A DNA stretch of 64,000 nucleotides from Chaenocephalus aceratus. Its lineage: Eukaryota; Chordata; Actinopteri; Perciformes; Channichthyidae. Shown one piece after another: positions 19,625 to 31,611 of this stretch. The stretch's first letter is position 1. The number at the start of each line of letters is the position of its first letter. Where the stretch lies: assembly GCA_023974075.1 (NCBI GenBank), contig CM043788.1, forward strand, positions 27,501,980-27,565,979, read 5' to 3'. Made by a program: the position numbers and the translations under genes. The notes beneath the pieces were generated by a model that was not told the origin of the DNA, searched no databases, and saw nothing but the letters and a program-made list of their open reading frames with translations.

Positions 19625-22600
19625 TGCAGACACATGCAGAACTACTTGCTGTATCCTGGGGAGATAATTAGATGAGATTAGCTGCAGAAGTTACAGCATT
19701 GTTACAATTAAATGCTATAAAAAATATAAAACCATTACAGAAAAGATGAAGGCGAGATCAATTGATTTCTGTAATGCCACATCAGGTAGGTATTCAGTAA
19801 GTTAAACTACCACACGTTCTACACGCTTCTACTGTGCCTAGCTTGCCTTGACCTCTTATACATATATTATATATCATTCTGTGTATTAGCACATTATCAA
19901 ATTAATGTTATGATCCAGTGAAATCATCTAGCAGCAGAGAACATGATTGGAATACAAGGCAGACTTTTTCAAGTATTAGGACAAACATGCCTGCAATTTG
20001 CTCCTCTGATCATACTGCTGCTAAGGACTCAGCTGACCTTTAAGGGCTGGGAAAGACAGTCATTTGAATATTACAGCGACACTGGCACAGCGATGGCTTC
20101 ATTTACATTCAGACTGAGTGCTCTGCAATGTTGAATCCGTACGGTATGTGTATACAAATATGTACAAAGACATACAGAGCATCTGTATGTGTTATGAGTC
20201 TCACATGCTTACTGTATGTAAGTATGCAGATACATTACTTTGAGAGGTTTTTGTTTCGGTGGCGCATTAGTGCATAGCTGCACAAATGTGCATGTAAAGC
20301 ATCTTATTTGAGCTTTATGTGTCTGTTTATATGTGTTCTTGAATGAGTGATTGCAAGGAAGACGGAGATGTCAAGCTAGTCACACAGATGCACTGGACAA
20401 CTATAGGAGAATCACGAAAGCAAAGACACATTCAACACTTCCTAAAAATAAATAGATTAAAGGGATGCAGCACACAACTATCATGTTCAAGAATAAGTTG
20501 TGTTTTTGCTCTAGATGAATGCAGTATTATCAGCTTGTATTGTTGTATGATACACATAGATACAAACAGTTTCACCATGGCATTACATAAAATCTCAGAA
20601 AATAACCACCTGTAGCTGCCCAGACTCAAGATGGTGTCTTATCTCTAAATACAATGCCATTTTACCCCGTTACTTCGATTTATTCCCTGTTGAAACAGAA
20701 TGTCACAGAAGGACATCACCTTGGAAGTAGAAAGCAATGGAAAATTGGTTAGGTTGAGGAGGACAGTTGTATTTGAAGGGCAACCCAGAGAGGGCAGCAT
20801 GGTTAGGAATAATGTTGTAATACGGTTTCATTCTTTTTAGATTTAAAGTCTGTCAGTGTGAGATTGTGTGTCATATATAATCTACATGAAACATAACATG
20901 TTGTTTCACAATACATGGGACTAGCTACAGCAGCTTTAAAATGCATGCACACATCTTTTATTACACGTTCCTATGCGTAATAATTCACTTTCACTGTACA
21001 TGGTGGGGAGAAGCAGGGAGTGGGATCTAAAAAACAAGAGATTCTAAGGTCTTGAATTTTGCACCCTGTGCCTCATTAAAGGTTATGTGCTTCCCAGTCG
21101 CCCATTGTTAAACAATATCCAAGCTTTTGTGTAAAGCCATCATACTGTTTACAAGTAGGTGTATGTACAAAGAATGGAGACGGGAGAACGGAAATGTCAG
21201 AGAAATGTCAAATGCCTGCTGGCTCTGTCCGCTGTATTTCTCTGGCTGAAATGGTCTCTCCAGGGAAGAGGGTCCGGGTGACATTGGTGGTCCAAGGTCA
21301 GCACTTGTTGGTGACTTTGAACAAAACCATTATTAATGCGCTAGAATGGATGTAGTGTGAAATAAATAGATGAATAGTGAATAAAGGGTTTGACTGATTG
21401 ATAATTGATTGACTAAAGTACAGAGGAATACTGTACATGGCATGATATAGTGGATGGATTAAGGATTGATTGATATAGATGAAAGACTGGGTTTAAGGAT
21501 GGTTCATAAAGCAGAGAAATAATGAATCAGTAAAATCCCTGAGAGATGGATGTAGTTAAAGAAATGACTGTAAATGGGCAGATAGATTAATAAATAACCA
21601 TTTAGTAGATATATGTATGATTACACACATGGACTAAGGATGTATTTATGTAGAACGATTTAGTGGATGCATAGATGGATATAATATATAAGCAAAGTAA
21701 AAATAAGATTATTATAGGATTAATGTTTGGAAAGGTTCATGGATTGACGCAAGGAAAGATGAAATCGATTAATTAATGAGTGGATATATAAATGACAATT
21801 TATACATACATGATGGAGCTCTTTTAAGTGAGAGGATAATTAAGGAGAGAGACAAATAAGTCATGGAAATGTAGTGGTAGTTAATTGATAGATGTATGAG
21901 ATTTTGATGGATTGATGAATGGGTTAAAAGAATAGTGACAAAGAAATAAATGGACAGCATGTGAATTAATTAACTGATGGGGGTGGATGGAAGGACAGAT
22001 TAAAACAGATCGACATGGTCAAGTTAACTCAGCTGTTTGCTATATATTGAAATTAGTTTATCTGCATATACATAATATCACAAATCAAGAACCTCTCCAT
22101 ACACCCCTTTCATTGCCTACTACCCTTCCATTGGTGACATCCGACGCCATTGAAAAATTGCCTGTATTCACTCTTTTGATTTGCTTGTTTGTGAGGTGCT
22201 AATTTATGGCTTAATCAATTATCTATTAAAGCCTCTTTCGCATAAAGACCAGTGATGGTAGTTGCCAGAAATACTGTTGTGCTTAATATGCATTAGCGTG
22301 CCTATCACCCCCCACTTCCCCCTTTAATGTTAATGGGACGAGGCACTGTTCCAGCTTTTATTATGTGTCATGCATCTGCAAATGTCCTTCCCTTTTTTCT
22401 TGCTTGATGGCAAGACTAAAGCACAGTACTGTGTGTGAAATCTCCATTGTAAAGTGGCATATCATGTAATATCACAGCTTTAGTTGTTCTGTAGCTGATC
22501 ATTTGTACTGTTGCTGGGTAACATTTCAGATGGGGCTTGCTTAATTAAGCTCTAAATAAAAAAGTTGTGGGGCTTATCAGTGACCTTCAAAATAGACCGA

Positions 22601-23168
22601 TCATCAACAACAATTAGCCAGAGCAAACTATAAAGAAAGGACAAGAGATGTCCTGGATAGTTATAGGTCCAAAACCAAAGGGATTTGGGTAATGCTATAG
22701 TTGGATTTGGTTCGGTCTATATATTAACATATCATGTTAATTACAAACCACTGGATTGGAGTCAAAGCATTTTGGGATTTAGTTGGTTTAGCTTCTCAAA
22801 TAAGACAAAAATAAATGCCTGGCATGTTTTGTAAAGCGTGTTTAATTTATTGATCGATGTTTTAATTGCAAGTTAACTATGTAAGGCTTAGTTCTAATGT
22901 CTAGTCTATGATTGTGTTATCTCTCAATTTTTATGAAAGTATTTTTTAACAAGGACGTTTTTTAACTAAAGATCGGACAACTTACAGGTAGCTAGCCCGC
23001 AAATGCCAACAATTACTCTGATTTGCTCAGTTTTTTCTCCATCAGACAACAGCCATTTATAAGACAACAACCAAACACAATCAATGGTTAAACCTCAATT
23101 GGAATTCTTACTTAAATTAATTAAACACCACCACCACAATTTGCGGCTTGTTGAAGGCACCTCTCAAA
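19625..23168. other. Unique AT-rich sequence, no gene seen
   Basis: I find no conserved coding segment. 21340-21980 is a degenerate tetranucleotide-like tract (GATT/GATG/TGAA variants) resembling an old decayed simple repeat. The remainder has no recognisable element ends. Confidence 0.5.
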
Positions 23169-23520
23169 ACTATAGGTTACTTACGTAACCCCAGTTCTCA
23201 GAGTAACATGAAGTGAGATGTCTCACTATGGGTTGCGCCTCAACGCGTATGCAAACAGAAGCATCAATCTCATTACGCCAATCCTGATTGGCTGGTGATC
23301 TTGACGTCAGGGGAATCCACCCACGTCAGGGAATCCAACCACCCTTTAAGTAGCTAGCGTCATTCAAAATAAGCACCTCTTCTCGCTTCGCCTTAGCAAG
23401 AAGGGCCGTCTGGTGAGACATCTCACTTCATGTTACTCTGAGGACTGGGGTTACGTAAGTAACCTATATTTCTCATTCATAACACTCCGTTCGAGGTCTC
23501 ACTATGGGATATTGAAACTC
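23169..23520 (-). repeat. DIRS copy 2 right terminal repeat and internal complementary region
   Basis: ATAGGTTACTTACGTAACC begins at 23172; its complement recurs at ~23449-23465. Arms CTCAGAGTAACATGAAGTG (23198-23216) and the complement (~23423-23441) bracket the terminal-repeat body. 23463-23510 carries the complement of the element's 5' end next to the complement of its 3' end. This is the DIRS circle-junction layout, the same as in copy 1. Confidence 0.85.
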
Positions 23521-23569
23521 CCGTATTGCTAGACATGCTTATCTCGAAAATCACCAAAACAACCAGAAC

Positions 23570-24070
23570 TTAACAGGTAGAACCCTGTCTCAACACGGGG
23601 CCCAGCACTGCGCGGGCCACACTTGGAGCAGAGACATCTAGCCTGTAAAAGCGGACAAAAGTGAGCGGCGAGGACCAGCTCGCTGCTGCACAAATGTCTT
23701 GGACGGAAACACCCTTGAACAAAGCCCAGGATGTAGCCAGTCCACGAGTAGAATGAGCACGCAGGCCCGTTGGTGCCTGCAAACCCTGACTCGTATAAAC
23801 CAGAGCAATCACTTCTATAATCCAGTGGGAGAGCCGTTGCCTGGTAACAGGCTTGCCCTTCTGAGGGTTAGCCCAGGATATAAAGAGTTGGTCACTACAA
23901 CGAAACTCTTTTGATCTGTCCATATAGATGCGTAAAGCACGAACTGGACAAAGCAAATTCGGCCGCTGTTCCTCAGAGGAACACAGCGGCGGAGGAAATG
24001 CCACAATGTCAATGGGGGTACATGAGCCAACCACCTTAGGTATAAAGGCAGGGTTTGGCTTCAGCAACAT
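23570..24070 (-). pseudogene. DIRS copy 2 tyrosine recombinase, C-terminal catalytic part
   Basis: A 166-residue frame encoding the second half of the recombinase: KPNPAFIPKVV, then the His/Arg box HSTRGLATSW and the tyrosine box VRFYRLDV, ending near the internal complementary region. It is separated from the N-terminal part by a frameshift. The same segment in copy 1 is joined to the N-terminal half, so this is one gene broken in two rather than a separate protein. Confidence 0.82.
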
Positions 24071-25590
24071 TCTCGTTTGCCCCGGGGCAAACTGAGTGCA
24101 TGAAGGATGTACAGAGAGCGCATGAATGTCACTGACTCGCTTGCCAGAGCCAGTAACAGCACTGTCTTCAGTGACAGGTGTTTCATGTCAGCTTCTTCCA
24201 GGGGTTCAAATGGAGGTCGAGTGAGCCCATCTAAAACCACTGCCAAGTCCCATAAGGGCACCAGTGACCTGGAAACAGGGAGGAGCCTGCGAGCCCCTTT
24301 CATAAAACGGCAGACCAAAGGATGTTGGCTAGCCGTTCTTCCCTCAAAGCCCACATGGCATGCAGCAATAGCAGCCAGGTACACTTTGATCGTAGAGAAA
24401 GCTCTGTGTTTATCAATTAAGTCCTGTAGAAATGATAAAATCACCCCGACAGGACATTGAAAAGAGATGTGTCCTTTTTGAAGACACCACTCCTCAAACA
24501 CCCTCCACTTACAGTCATAGAGAGACCTGGTGGAGGAAGCTCTTGCACTCTGAATAGTGTTTATCACCTTCTGAGGGAGCCCCACTGTATTCAGATTGTA
24601 CCACTCACGGGCCAGGCCCATAGTGCCAAGCGCTCTGGGTGTGGGTGAAAGATCGTCCCCCTCGCCTGAGACAGTATGTCCCTGCGTAGTGGGAGCTGCC
24701 ACGGCTGCCTGCACAGCAGATGATATATCTCCGCCAGCCAGTACATTGCAGGCCAGTGTGGAGCTATCAGGATAAATGTGTGGCGTTGTTCCCTCACTCT
24801 GGCCAGAGTTGGGGGTATCAGAGCCAGGGGTGGGAACGCGTACAGAAGGACTGGAGGCCAAACGTGTGCGAGCGCGTCCACGCCTAACGGTGCGTTTAAA
24901 TCGCGCATTGAAAAGAACAGCTGAGCATTTTCTTTTGATGCGAACAGATCTACCGCGATCTACCCACAGCTGACTCACAATTATTGGATGTGGAGTCCAT
25001 TCTGCATATAGTGGTGCACCTCTGGACAGCAGATCTGCCCCGAGGTTCATCACTCCTGGTACGTGCGTCGCTCTCAGAGAGAGGAGACGTCCGCAGCTCC
25101 ATAAGATCAGTTTGCATGCCAGCATGTGTAACTGGAGAGAACGCAAACCCCCTTGGTGGTTTATATCCTCACGAGGACATGATGTCCTCTGAGAAAAGGC
25201 AGAAAGCGTTTCAGGGTGAGGAACCCCGCTAAAAGCTCCAGATAATTTATGTGTGACCGTTGGAGGTCTCTGCTCCAGAGACCCCTCACAGGTCGACCTT
25301 CGTATATACCCCCCCAGCCCGTCAGACATGCGTCTGTGGTGATCACCTTCCGCGATAGGACAGCACCCATAGGCACGCCCCGTACTAGAAAAGTCGGGTG
25401 TAGCCAGTGGCGCAGTGCCATTACGCATTTCATAGTGACCATCACTCTCCGCGCGCCATGACGCGCGGGGTCCAATCCGAGGGCAGCTACCCAGCGCTGA
25501 AACTCCCTCATGTGTAAGCGTCCCATCGTACCACCAGAATGGCTGACGCCATGAGCCCCAGCAATCGCAGACATGATCTGAAGAGAACAT
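24061..25590 (-). pseudogene. DIRS copy 2 tyrosine recombinase, N-terminal part with RNase H overlap
   Basis: A 509-residue frame. It begins over RNase H and passes briefly through the RNase H C-terminal frame because of paired small deletions (near 25165 and ~24940). It then re-enters the recombinase frame (AVLFNARFKRTVRR onward) and runs to LLALAS. There, a 7-nt deletion relative to copy 1 removes the segment that carries the catalytic Arg box (AKR) and shifts the frame, so the chain ends prematurely in a random tail. The recombinase of this copy should be inactive. Confidence 0.8.
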
Positions 25591-25619
25591 ATTTGCGTTG
25601 CTGGAAATGAGCGAGGCAA
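25161..25619 (-). pseudogene. DIRS copy 2 RNase H domain
   Basis: A 152-residue frame carrying the RNase H motifs TTDACLTGWGG (first Asp) and NYLELLA (Glu). It is truncated in the VLVR segment, where copy 1 continues with TDN. A deletion of about 16-17 nt at ~25165 removes the third acidic position. The frame differs by one from the RT frame upstream, so RT and RNase H were disconnected by an indel near 25505. Confidence 0.78.
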
Positions 25620-26878
25620 GCCCTGAAGGCTTTCACTCTCTCTGCTGACAGGCGGGCTGTAAAGGGCACCAAATTCAGGCGTAGGCCCAGGAAGCGTACA
25701 GTCTGGGCTGGGGACAACATGCTCTTTTCTGTGTTTATTACGAAACCCAGGTCAAGCAGGTGTTTTACGATGACATTCGTCTGCGTAATAGCCTCTTGCT
25801 CCGACTGTGCGAGAAGGAGCCAATCGTCCAGATAAGTTGCCAGGCGAATACCCTGTTGTCTTAACGGAGCTATCGCGGCTTCTGTACACCGTACAAACAC
25901 TCGCGGGCTGAGAGACAGACCGAAGGGAAGTACTCTGTACTCGTAACAGACACCCTGAAAGGCGAACCTCAGATATTTCCTGTGTGGGTAATATACTGGG
26001 ATGTGGAAATACGCATCTTTCAGGTCGACTGACGTGAACCAGTCGTTTTGGCGCACGAGACGCAACAGAGATGTGTGAGTGAGCATTCTGAATTTGTATC
26101 TTTTGAGATATTTGTTCAGAGCTCTCAAATCTAGTATAGGCCGAATTCCGTTCCCTCCCCGTTTGGGAACGAGGAAATACTTGGAATAAAAGCCGCTCTG
26201 ACTCTGTTCGGCGGGTATTATCGATATAGCCTTCTTTTCTAGTAGCGAGAACATCTCTTGCTCTAGAATATGGGCCGACTCTCCCCGGGCCTGTGAATAC
26301 AGAATGCCAGAGAAGTGAGGGGGGGTGACAGCGAATTGGAGCCTGTAGCCCCGTGTTACTGTCTTGAAAACCCAAGCAGAATCTGTGAGCATCCTCCACT
26401 TTTCGCTTCTCAAAGCGAGCAGAGATGACACAGCTCTGTCGTCTGCCCTCAGTGTCTCTATTTGTTGTGTTATGGGGCCCTCTAGTGTCTGAACACGGTG
26501 GTACCCCAGGTTGACAACCCCGGCCGACACTGCGCATGCGCGTGGCGGTGGTGCCTTCACAATCCCGTCTATTGTCCGCCTTTTGAGAGAGGCCGTAGCC
26601 GCTCTCAAAAGAGGGGCAGACGACAAACTGTTTATTGTTTTTATTTTCATTTCTTTGACTGCGCCCTTGGCTTCAAGCCTGGAAACGACAGTGCAAAATG
26701 ATTTGTTCGGAAACAACAATGATGACATTTGTTTGTGTGACTTAAATTGAGGATGACGTTCTGGCATCACTCGAGGCGGCGGGAAGATGGGGGCATGGTG
26801 GCACCCCGAAAACACATGAGCATCTAACACTGGAACGTGCTCTGGAGCTGGGGAACAGCGAACTTCCAGCTCCTTCAT
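25508..26878 (-). pseudogene. DIRS copy 2 reverse transcriptase
   Basis: A 456-residue frame. Residues ~1-195 are the gag-pol linker. RT follows with PILDLRALNKYL, SVDLKDAYFHIP (first catalytic Asp), LPFGLSLSPRVF and the YLDD active site at residues 349-352, then the thumb (FLGLRLNLV). Motifs are intact, but the frame stops at AYT just before RNase H because of an indel. The RT copies element RNA into cDNA, which circularises before recombinase-mediated insertion. Confidence 0.86.
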
Positions 26879-27484
26879 CGAGGAGAGGAGAGGAGGCTGT
26901 CAGGCCGCCCGCTTCTTCTTCCTCGTCTGGTGGCTGAAAACATGGGTCGGCTGCACCTGAGCGGCAGCTGCCGGAACCGGAGATTTTCTTGGCCAGCTCC
27001 CCCTCGCCTCGTGCCTGGGCTGGGGACCGGGGACGGGCTGCGGTCTCTGCTGCTTCGGTATCTTGAACCGGGCAGGACGTGAGACAGCTTGTGAAGAGTG
27101 AAGGCCTGCCGCGGGACCATTGAGAGCTGGAGAGCCTCGTCTCCCTTCCTTTTTGATTCGTATCTCAGCAGCATTGAAGCTAGAGCGGAGCCAAATATGC
27201 CCTCTGGAACAATAGGCATGTCCAGAACATCCTCTTTTTCCCGGTCTGGAAGGTTCGTCAGGTTGAGCCACCTGGCTCTCTCCTGTACCACCATCATTCC
27301 CAGTGCCATGGGATGACCAGCCTGGACGCAGCGCGTTGACACGCGGCCTGCAAGTCCATAGTTAGGACGGGCGAAGCTGGTGTGCTCTCGCCCGGGGGAG
27401 CGGACATCGCTCCCGGCTTTGCAGCCTGAGCCGATGAAACGAAGATGTCATCCTCATTCGAGTCAGACAGGAGGGACTCAGAGG
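26875..27484 (-). pseudogene. DIRS copy 2 gag, C-terminal part
   Basis: Continues gag downstream of the MITE. SLLSDSNEDDIF at ~27480-27440 leads through a frameshift near 27310 into QAGHPMALGMMVVQERARWLNLTNL, a conserved DIRS-gag helix block. A basic Ser/Pro/Arg-rich tail follows (SPSPVPSPGTRRG) to 26875. It overlaps the RT frame start at 26878. Gag should coat the RNA; no function beyond this is visible. Confidence 0.7.
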
Positions 27485-28497
27485 TAGTGCTGCGTACCGG
27501 TACGCAGAACCGGTACTGGACTTGTAAAAAGTTTCGGTTCAAGTCCGGTTAAAACCGGAACGTCGGGAACCGGTACTTGGACTCGCAAAAAAACCAGCAA
27601 TTACGTCTATTCTGGTGTCTGTGGTTATTTAAACATTCCCTGATAAACGTTATTCAGTGTCAATAAATGAGTGCTAATCCCAGTGTGCTCAGTGTACAAC
27701 ATCACATGTCATTTCACCTTCGATTCACGGTTTGAAAACGTTGCATTTCGCCACATGCTAATGCTAACCGGAAGTGAATACTTTTCAGAATAAAAGTATT
27801 AAGTTAATAGTGTGAACTTCCGGTTTTTTCAGAATAAAACTGATTTAAATTAAATAGTGTATTTAATTAAAAATTACGCCATATCAACATTGATTTTTAA
27901 TTTCTAACAGTATGTATGTACATCACTATGTATGTAGTATGTACTGTATAATGTACACATGTAGAGTTGTAGAAAATACATGGTGTGCAGACAGACACTC
28001 CGACTGTACAGTCACTACAGTGTAGCCTATACTGTATAGTAGGTGTGTAACAGTGTAATGCGTATAGTCTACTCTCCACTCTACCTTTCAGCAACGTTTT
28101 AGGGATTTAGGCTCAGTCAGCTCAGGGACTGTTTGGTTACTTTAGTTTGGTAAATGAAATAAATGTTTGAACTTTGTAGTAGTTCACTGTAGTTGCTGTC
28201 ATAAGTCATAAAGTCTCTCTTCCATGGCAAAAAGTGTTTTTTTTACATTTGTACTTTGAAGAGAAATGTAGACACAAGTTGGAAGGGAGCGCAATAAACC
28301 TGACGAGTTTCAATTTTATTTGATTATGAGTTAATTTTCAATTGATAATTAGCTCACAATAAGTTCACTTTAGTTACTCACACAACTTGACACAAGCCAT
28401 GGGTTCAGGTCCGGACTTATAAGTCCGGACCTGAACCTGAACCTCTGGACTTGAGTCCGGACCTGAACCTGAATGTGAGTCCAGGTACGCAGAACTA
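27485..28497. mobile_element. hAT-type MITE inside DIRS gag
   Basis: A 1013-bp insert. Its left end TAGTGCTGCGTACC and right end (complement of TAGTTCTGCGTACC) match at 13 of 14 bases. An exact 8-bp duplication CTCAGAGG flanks it (27477-27484 and 28498-28505). The right subterminal region has GTCCGGACCTGAACC palindromic repeats. It contains no transposase. Confidence 0.93.
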
Positions 28498-29013
28498 CTC
28501 AGAGGTATCCTCTTCGTCCTCCATATAGTCCAACTCCAGGACATCCTCCGCGGGTGGAACCATGGTGAGGTCCAGTTGGGAGCCCCAGCTTGACACAGCG
28601 CGGGGCTCCGCTCTCGCGGCTCTTGCCGCCACCGGGTCCCAGCCTGACACGGCGTGGGGCTCTGGTTCAGCGGCTGTCGCTGTTGTTGAGCCCCAGTCTG
28701 ACACAGCGCGGGGCTCAATCTCTGCGGCGGACGCCACCATGTCTTGATTGCCGGCCGGCGAATCAACGGACATGAGGGGGTCCCGTCCCGATAAGCTAGC
28801 TTGGCATGCTAACCGTCGGCGGAGGCTCTTAATGGTGAAGCGGGTACAATGCCCGCACGACCCGGGGTTATCGATAGCCTCCCGGGCGTGTTCCAGCCCG
28901 AGGCAGGACGAGCAGACCTGGTGTGAGTCTGTTCCTGAAATCTTAAACCCGCAGCCACATAGCCGAGCCTCCGAGTCCCTGACTCCTCTGGTGTGAGGGA
29001 GAGAAGGGTCCAT
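28495..29013 (-). pseudogene. DIRS copy 2 gag, N-terminal zinc-binding part
   Basis: A 172-residue frame with a Cys/His cluster: CGCGFKISGTDSHQVCSSCLGLEHA, then CGHC. This is the characteristic N-terminal signature of vertebrate DIRS gag proteins. Three imperfect Ala/Glu-rich repeats follow (PRAVSDWGS, PHAVSGWDP, PRAVSSWGS), then an acidic tail. The frame enters the MITE at 28497 and stops; the natural continuation is at 27484. Confidence 0.78.
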
Positions 29014-29370
29014 CTATATTCGCCGGGGTGTCGGCGTGGAGTGGACACGCTAGTAACAGGTACGTTACTGAGAAAAAAATCCAACCTTGCCGTTAGTCCG
29101 AAAGGAAAAAAGGCGACGGTGTAGATTTTATTCTTTAAAGAATATTAACTGGTGTGTTAATACCTTTTTTTTTTTTTATCTCCGTCTCCTCTGGTGTGAG
29201 AGAGAAAAGAGAACGTCCTCTTTACCGTGGTGTCGGTGTGGAGGGAAGAAAAAACTAGCAACAGGTATGTTACTAGCTTGAAGAAAAAAATCAAACCTTA
29301 CCGTTATTTCGACAGAAAGAAACGGCGAGGCAGATTACAATATTAACTGGTGTGTTAATATTGTTCAGTC
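28975..29370 (-). repeat. Tandem duplication in DIRS leader/gag start
   Basis: Two diverged ~200-bp units in tandem. CTCCTCTGGTGTGAG, GGTGTCGG and ACAGGTACGTTACT motifs recur about 204 bp apart (for example 29056 and 29260), each followed by ATTAACTGGTGTGTTAATA. The inner copy includes the gag start codon region, so the duplication spans the 5' leader. Confidence 0.75.
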
Positions 29371-29676
29371 TTCTTGCAAAGCAAAAAAGTAACCGGCAAG
29401 CGCCCGTCGACCGAATATTAGCTTTGGGTTCAGTCTGTAGACCGTTAAGCTAGCCCGGTTACTGATAATTCGAGATGTGCTCTGAAGCGAGAAGAGGTGT
29501 TTGAATGACGCTGCGTTGTAGCACAAGCTACTTAAAGGGTGGGTGGATTCCCTGACGTTGACGTCAAGATCACCAGCCAATCAGGATTGGCGTAATGAGA
29601 TTGAGGCTTCTGTTTGCATACGCGTTGAGGCGCATCCCATAGTGAGACATCGAACGGAGTGTTATGAATGAGAACT

Positions 29677-31343
29677 CCAATGCTTTAAATTCAACCCATA
29701 TAATATGGAAATTAAGTTATCTTGGAAAATAGGTAAGAGCTACCAGGTAGGATAAAAAACCCATGTTGCACTCACTGTCGTGAGAGCTACAGTAAGATTG
29801 ACAGACACACTTATAAGGCTGTCTGAGTGCAGTAATTCAAAATACACGATTGTAAACATGTATTATTGTGCAGTGTATTATACTGTATGTTTTCCACTGT
29901 CCATATGCTGTCTTTTACAAAATTACTTATGTTAATAGATGTTTTACATTTAAGTCAGACATGTATTAAGACCAAGTCCAAGGTTTCTTTTCAAAATACG
30001 GTATATCTACAAAACAATGACACACTGGTACAGTTGTAAAAAGGAAATGTTTTATCAGTAAAACTATTGAAAGAGAAAGACCACAAGTCAGATTTTATGC
30101 TTCTGCATGTGCATTAGCAGCAGTGAACAACAGACATATTTCAGCGCTAAGCTATCATCAGTGTTTATGCTCTTATGAGGATGGACTAAGCAGTAAAACA
30201 TGCCCATTGTTAACTGCTGCCTTCCACATAAAGAAGCATTAAATCATGCTTTTACAAGTGCAGACATCCTCTATAATATCCATAAGTATGCACCCATTTC
30301 ATATTCATTAGGTTTAAAATTGAGAGTGTCAGTCTTTTGTGTAACATGCTAATGAGAAAATAGCTCAATTCTGACTCACACAGTGAGGCTGTTGCTTTGT
30401 CAGTTAGCATTTGGTAACCTGAGCTGAGAAGCTTTTTGGGTTCACTATATCCCTGTGTGTCTCCAGTGGAACAGTCACTCCTGGAACATATTTACTTGCA
30501 CAGTTCTATAAAGATGCATACTTTTTGCATTCAGAGGAATGCCACGTGATTGTCTTTTGGAATGGTTTGCACAGTTTTTAGAGTGACAAAGAAGGACATA
30601 TTTTGACAGCTCCTTGGGGAAAATGGCATAACATTTGACGGACGTTGAATATAAACGGCTCGTCAAGTATAAAACAATAGATTTAATACATTGTTTTAAA
30701 ACTATTTGGCATACGTTGTAACTTTAATTACATACCAGTCAAGGCTTCAACATGTATGAAAAAGATATGAATATAAAATAAATACAATAAGCTAAACATT
30801 ATATTCATTACAGGTCCCAATTTCTGCAGCTACTCCAAATCACTCACACAACCTTACAAAAATGTACCTGGCAGGCAGTGAAGGTGTATGGACACTAGAT
30901 ATACTATGAGAAAGTATTGATAGGAAACAAAACACAGCATATGTGATAGGACATTGATTCTCAAACTTAATAATGTAGTACTTATTCACAGACATTATAA
31001 TCTGTGCTGCGGTAGTATCAGCTTAGAAAATGTATATACCGTTTATTTGGATTTTAAACACACAAAAACAGAAATAAACTCATACTCTACACAGCAGATG
31101 TACTGCCTTAAATGGTCATTGGAATACTGTCTTATCCTGAGGATTTGACTGAAAGCATTTAACCAAAGAAGAAATTCTTTAGAATGTGCAAATGTATAAT
31201 ACCATGGAAACACGCCTTCACAAAAAGCAGGATCTTAAAGTTCAACTGTATTTAAATCAGAACAATAAAGAAACAGTGAGCACACAGAACATATCTGCTG
31301 ATGTAAAGATTCCAATGCAGGGCTTTAAAGATGTGAAGAAATA
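29677..31343. other. Unique non-coding interval, no gene seen
   Basis: AT-rich sequence between the DIRS and the Tc1 element. I see no element ends and no conserved reading frame. Confidence 0.5.
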
Positions 31344-31362
31344 CAGTTGCAAGAAAAAGTAT

Positions 31363-31603
31363 GTGAACCCTTTGGATTCTCCACACATAGCGTTGTGTGT
31401 TCCTTCCAAACAACTCAACTTTGGTTTCATCTGTCCACAGAATATTTTGCCAGTAGTGCTGTGGAACATCCAGGTGCTCTTATGCAAACTTCAAACGTGC
31501 AGCAATGTTTTTTTCTGGACAGCAGTGGCTTCCTCCGTGGTTTCCTCCCATGAACTCCATTCTTGTTCAGTGTTTTACGTATCGTAGATTCGTCAACAGA
31601 GAT
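31363..31603 (-). pseudogene. Tc1 transposase fragment up to the first catalytic Asp
   Basis: The minus strand encodes the linker and start of the catalytic core (SVDESTIRKTLNKNGVHGRK, then, after a frameshift, WTDETKVELFG with the first catalytic Asp). It then joins almost directly to the terminal repeat. The second Asp and the Glu are deleted. It continues the N-terminal piece at 35998-36256. Confidence 0.75.
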
Positions 31604-31611
31604 GTTAGCAT

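Larger units (their letters stand above)
23169..29676 (-). mobile_element. DIRS retrotransposon, copy 2, near full length
   Basis: 6.5 kb on the minus strand in the order 5' terminal repeat (29676-29490), leader, gag, RT, RNase H, tyrosine recombinase, internal complementary region, 3' terminal repeat (ending at 23169). The outer bases are ACT at both ends (23169-23171 and 29674-29676), with no longer duplication. It is disrupted by a hAT MITE in gag, frameshifts at the RT/RNase H join, in RNase H and in the recombinase, and a tandem duplication in the leader. Confidence 0.9.

Noticed and set aside
25752..26537. 261-residue alternate-frame ORF over the DIRS RT
   Set aside because: Same strand but a different frame from the RT that carries YLDD; no recognisable motif, so probably a shadow.
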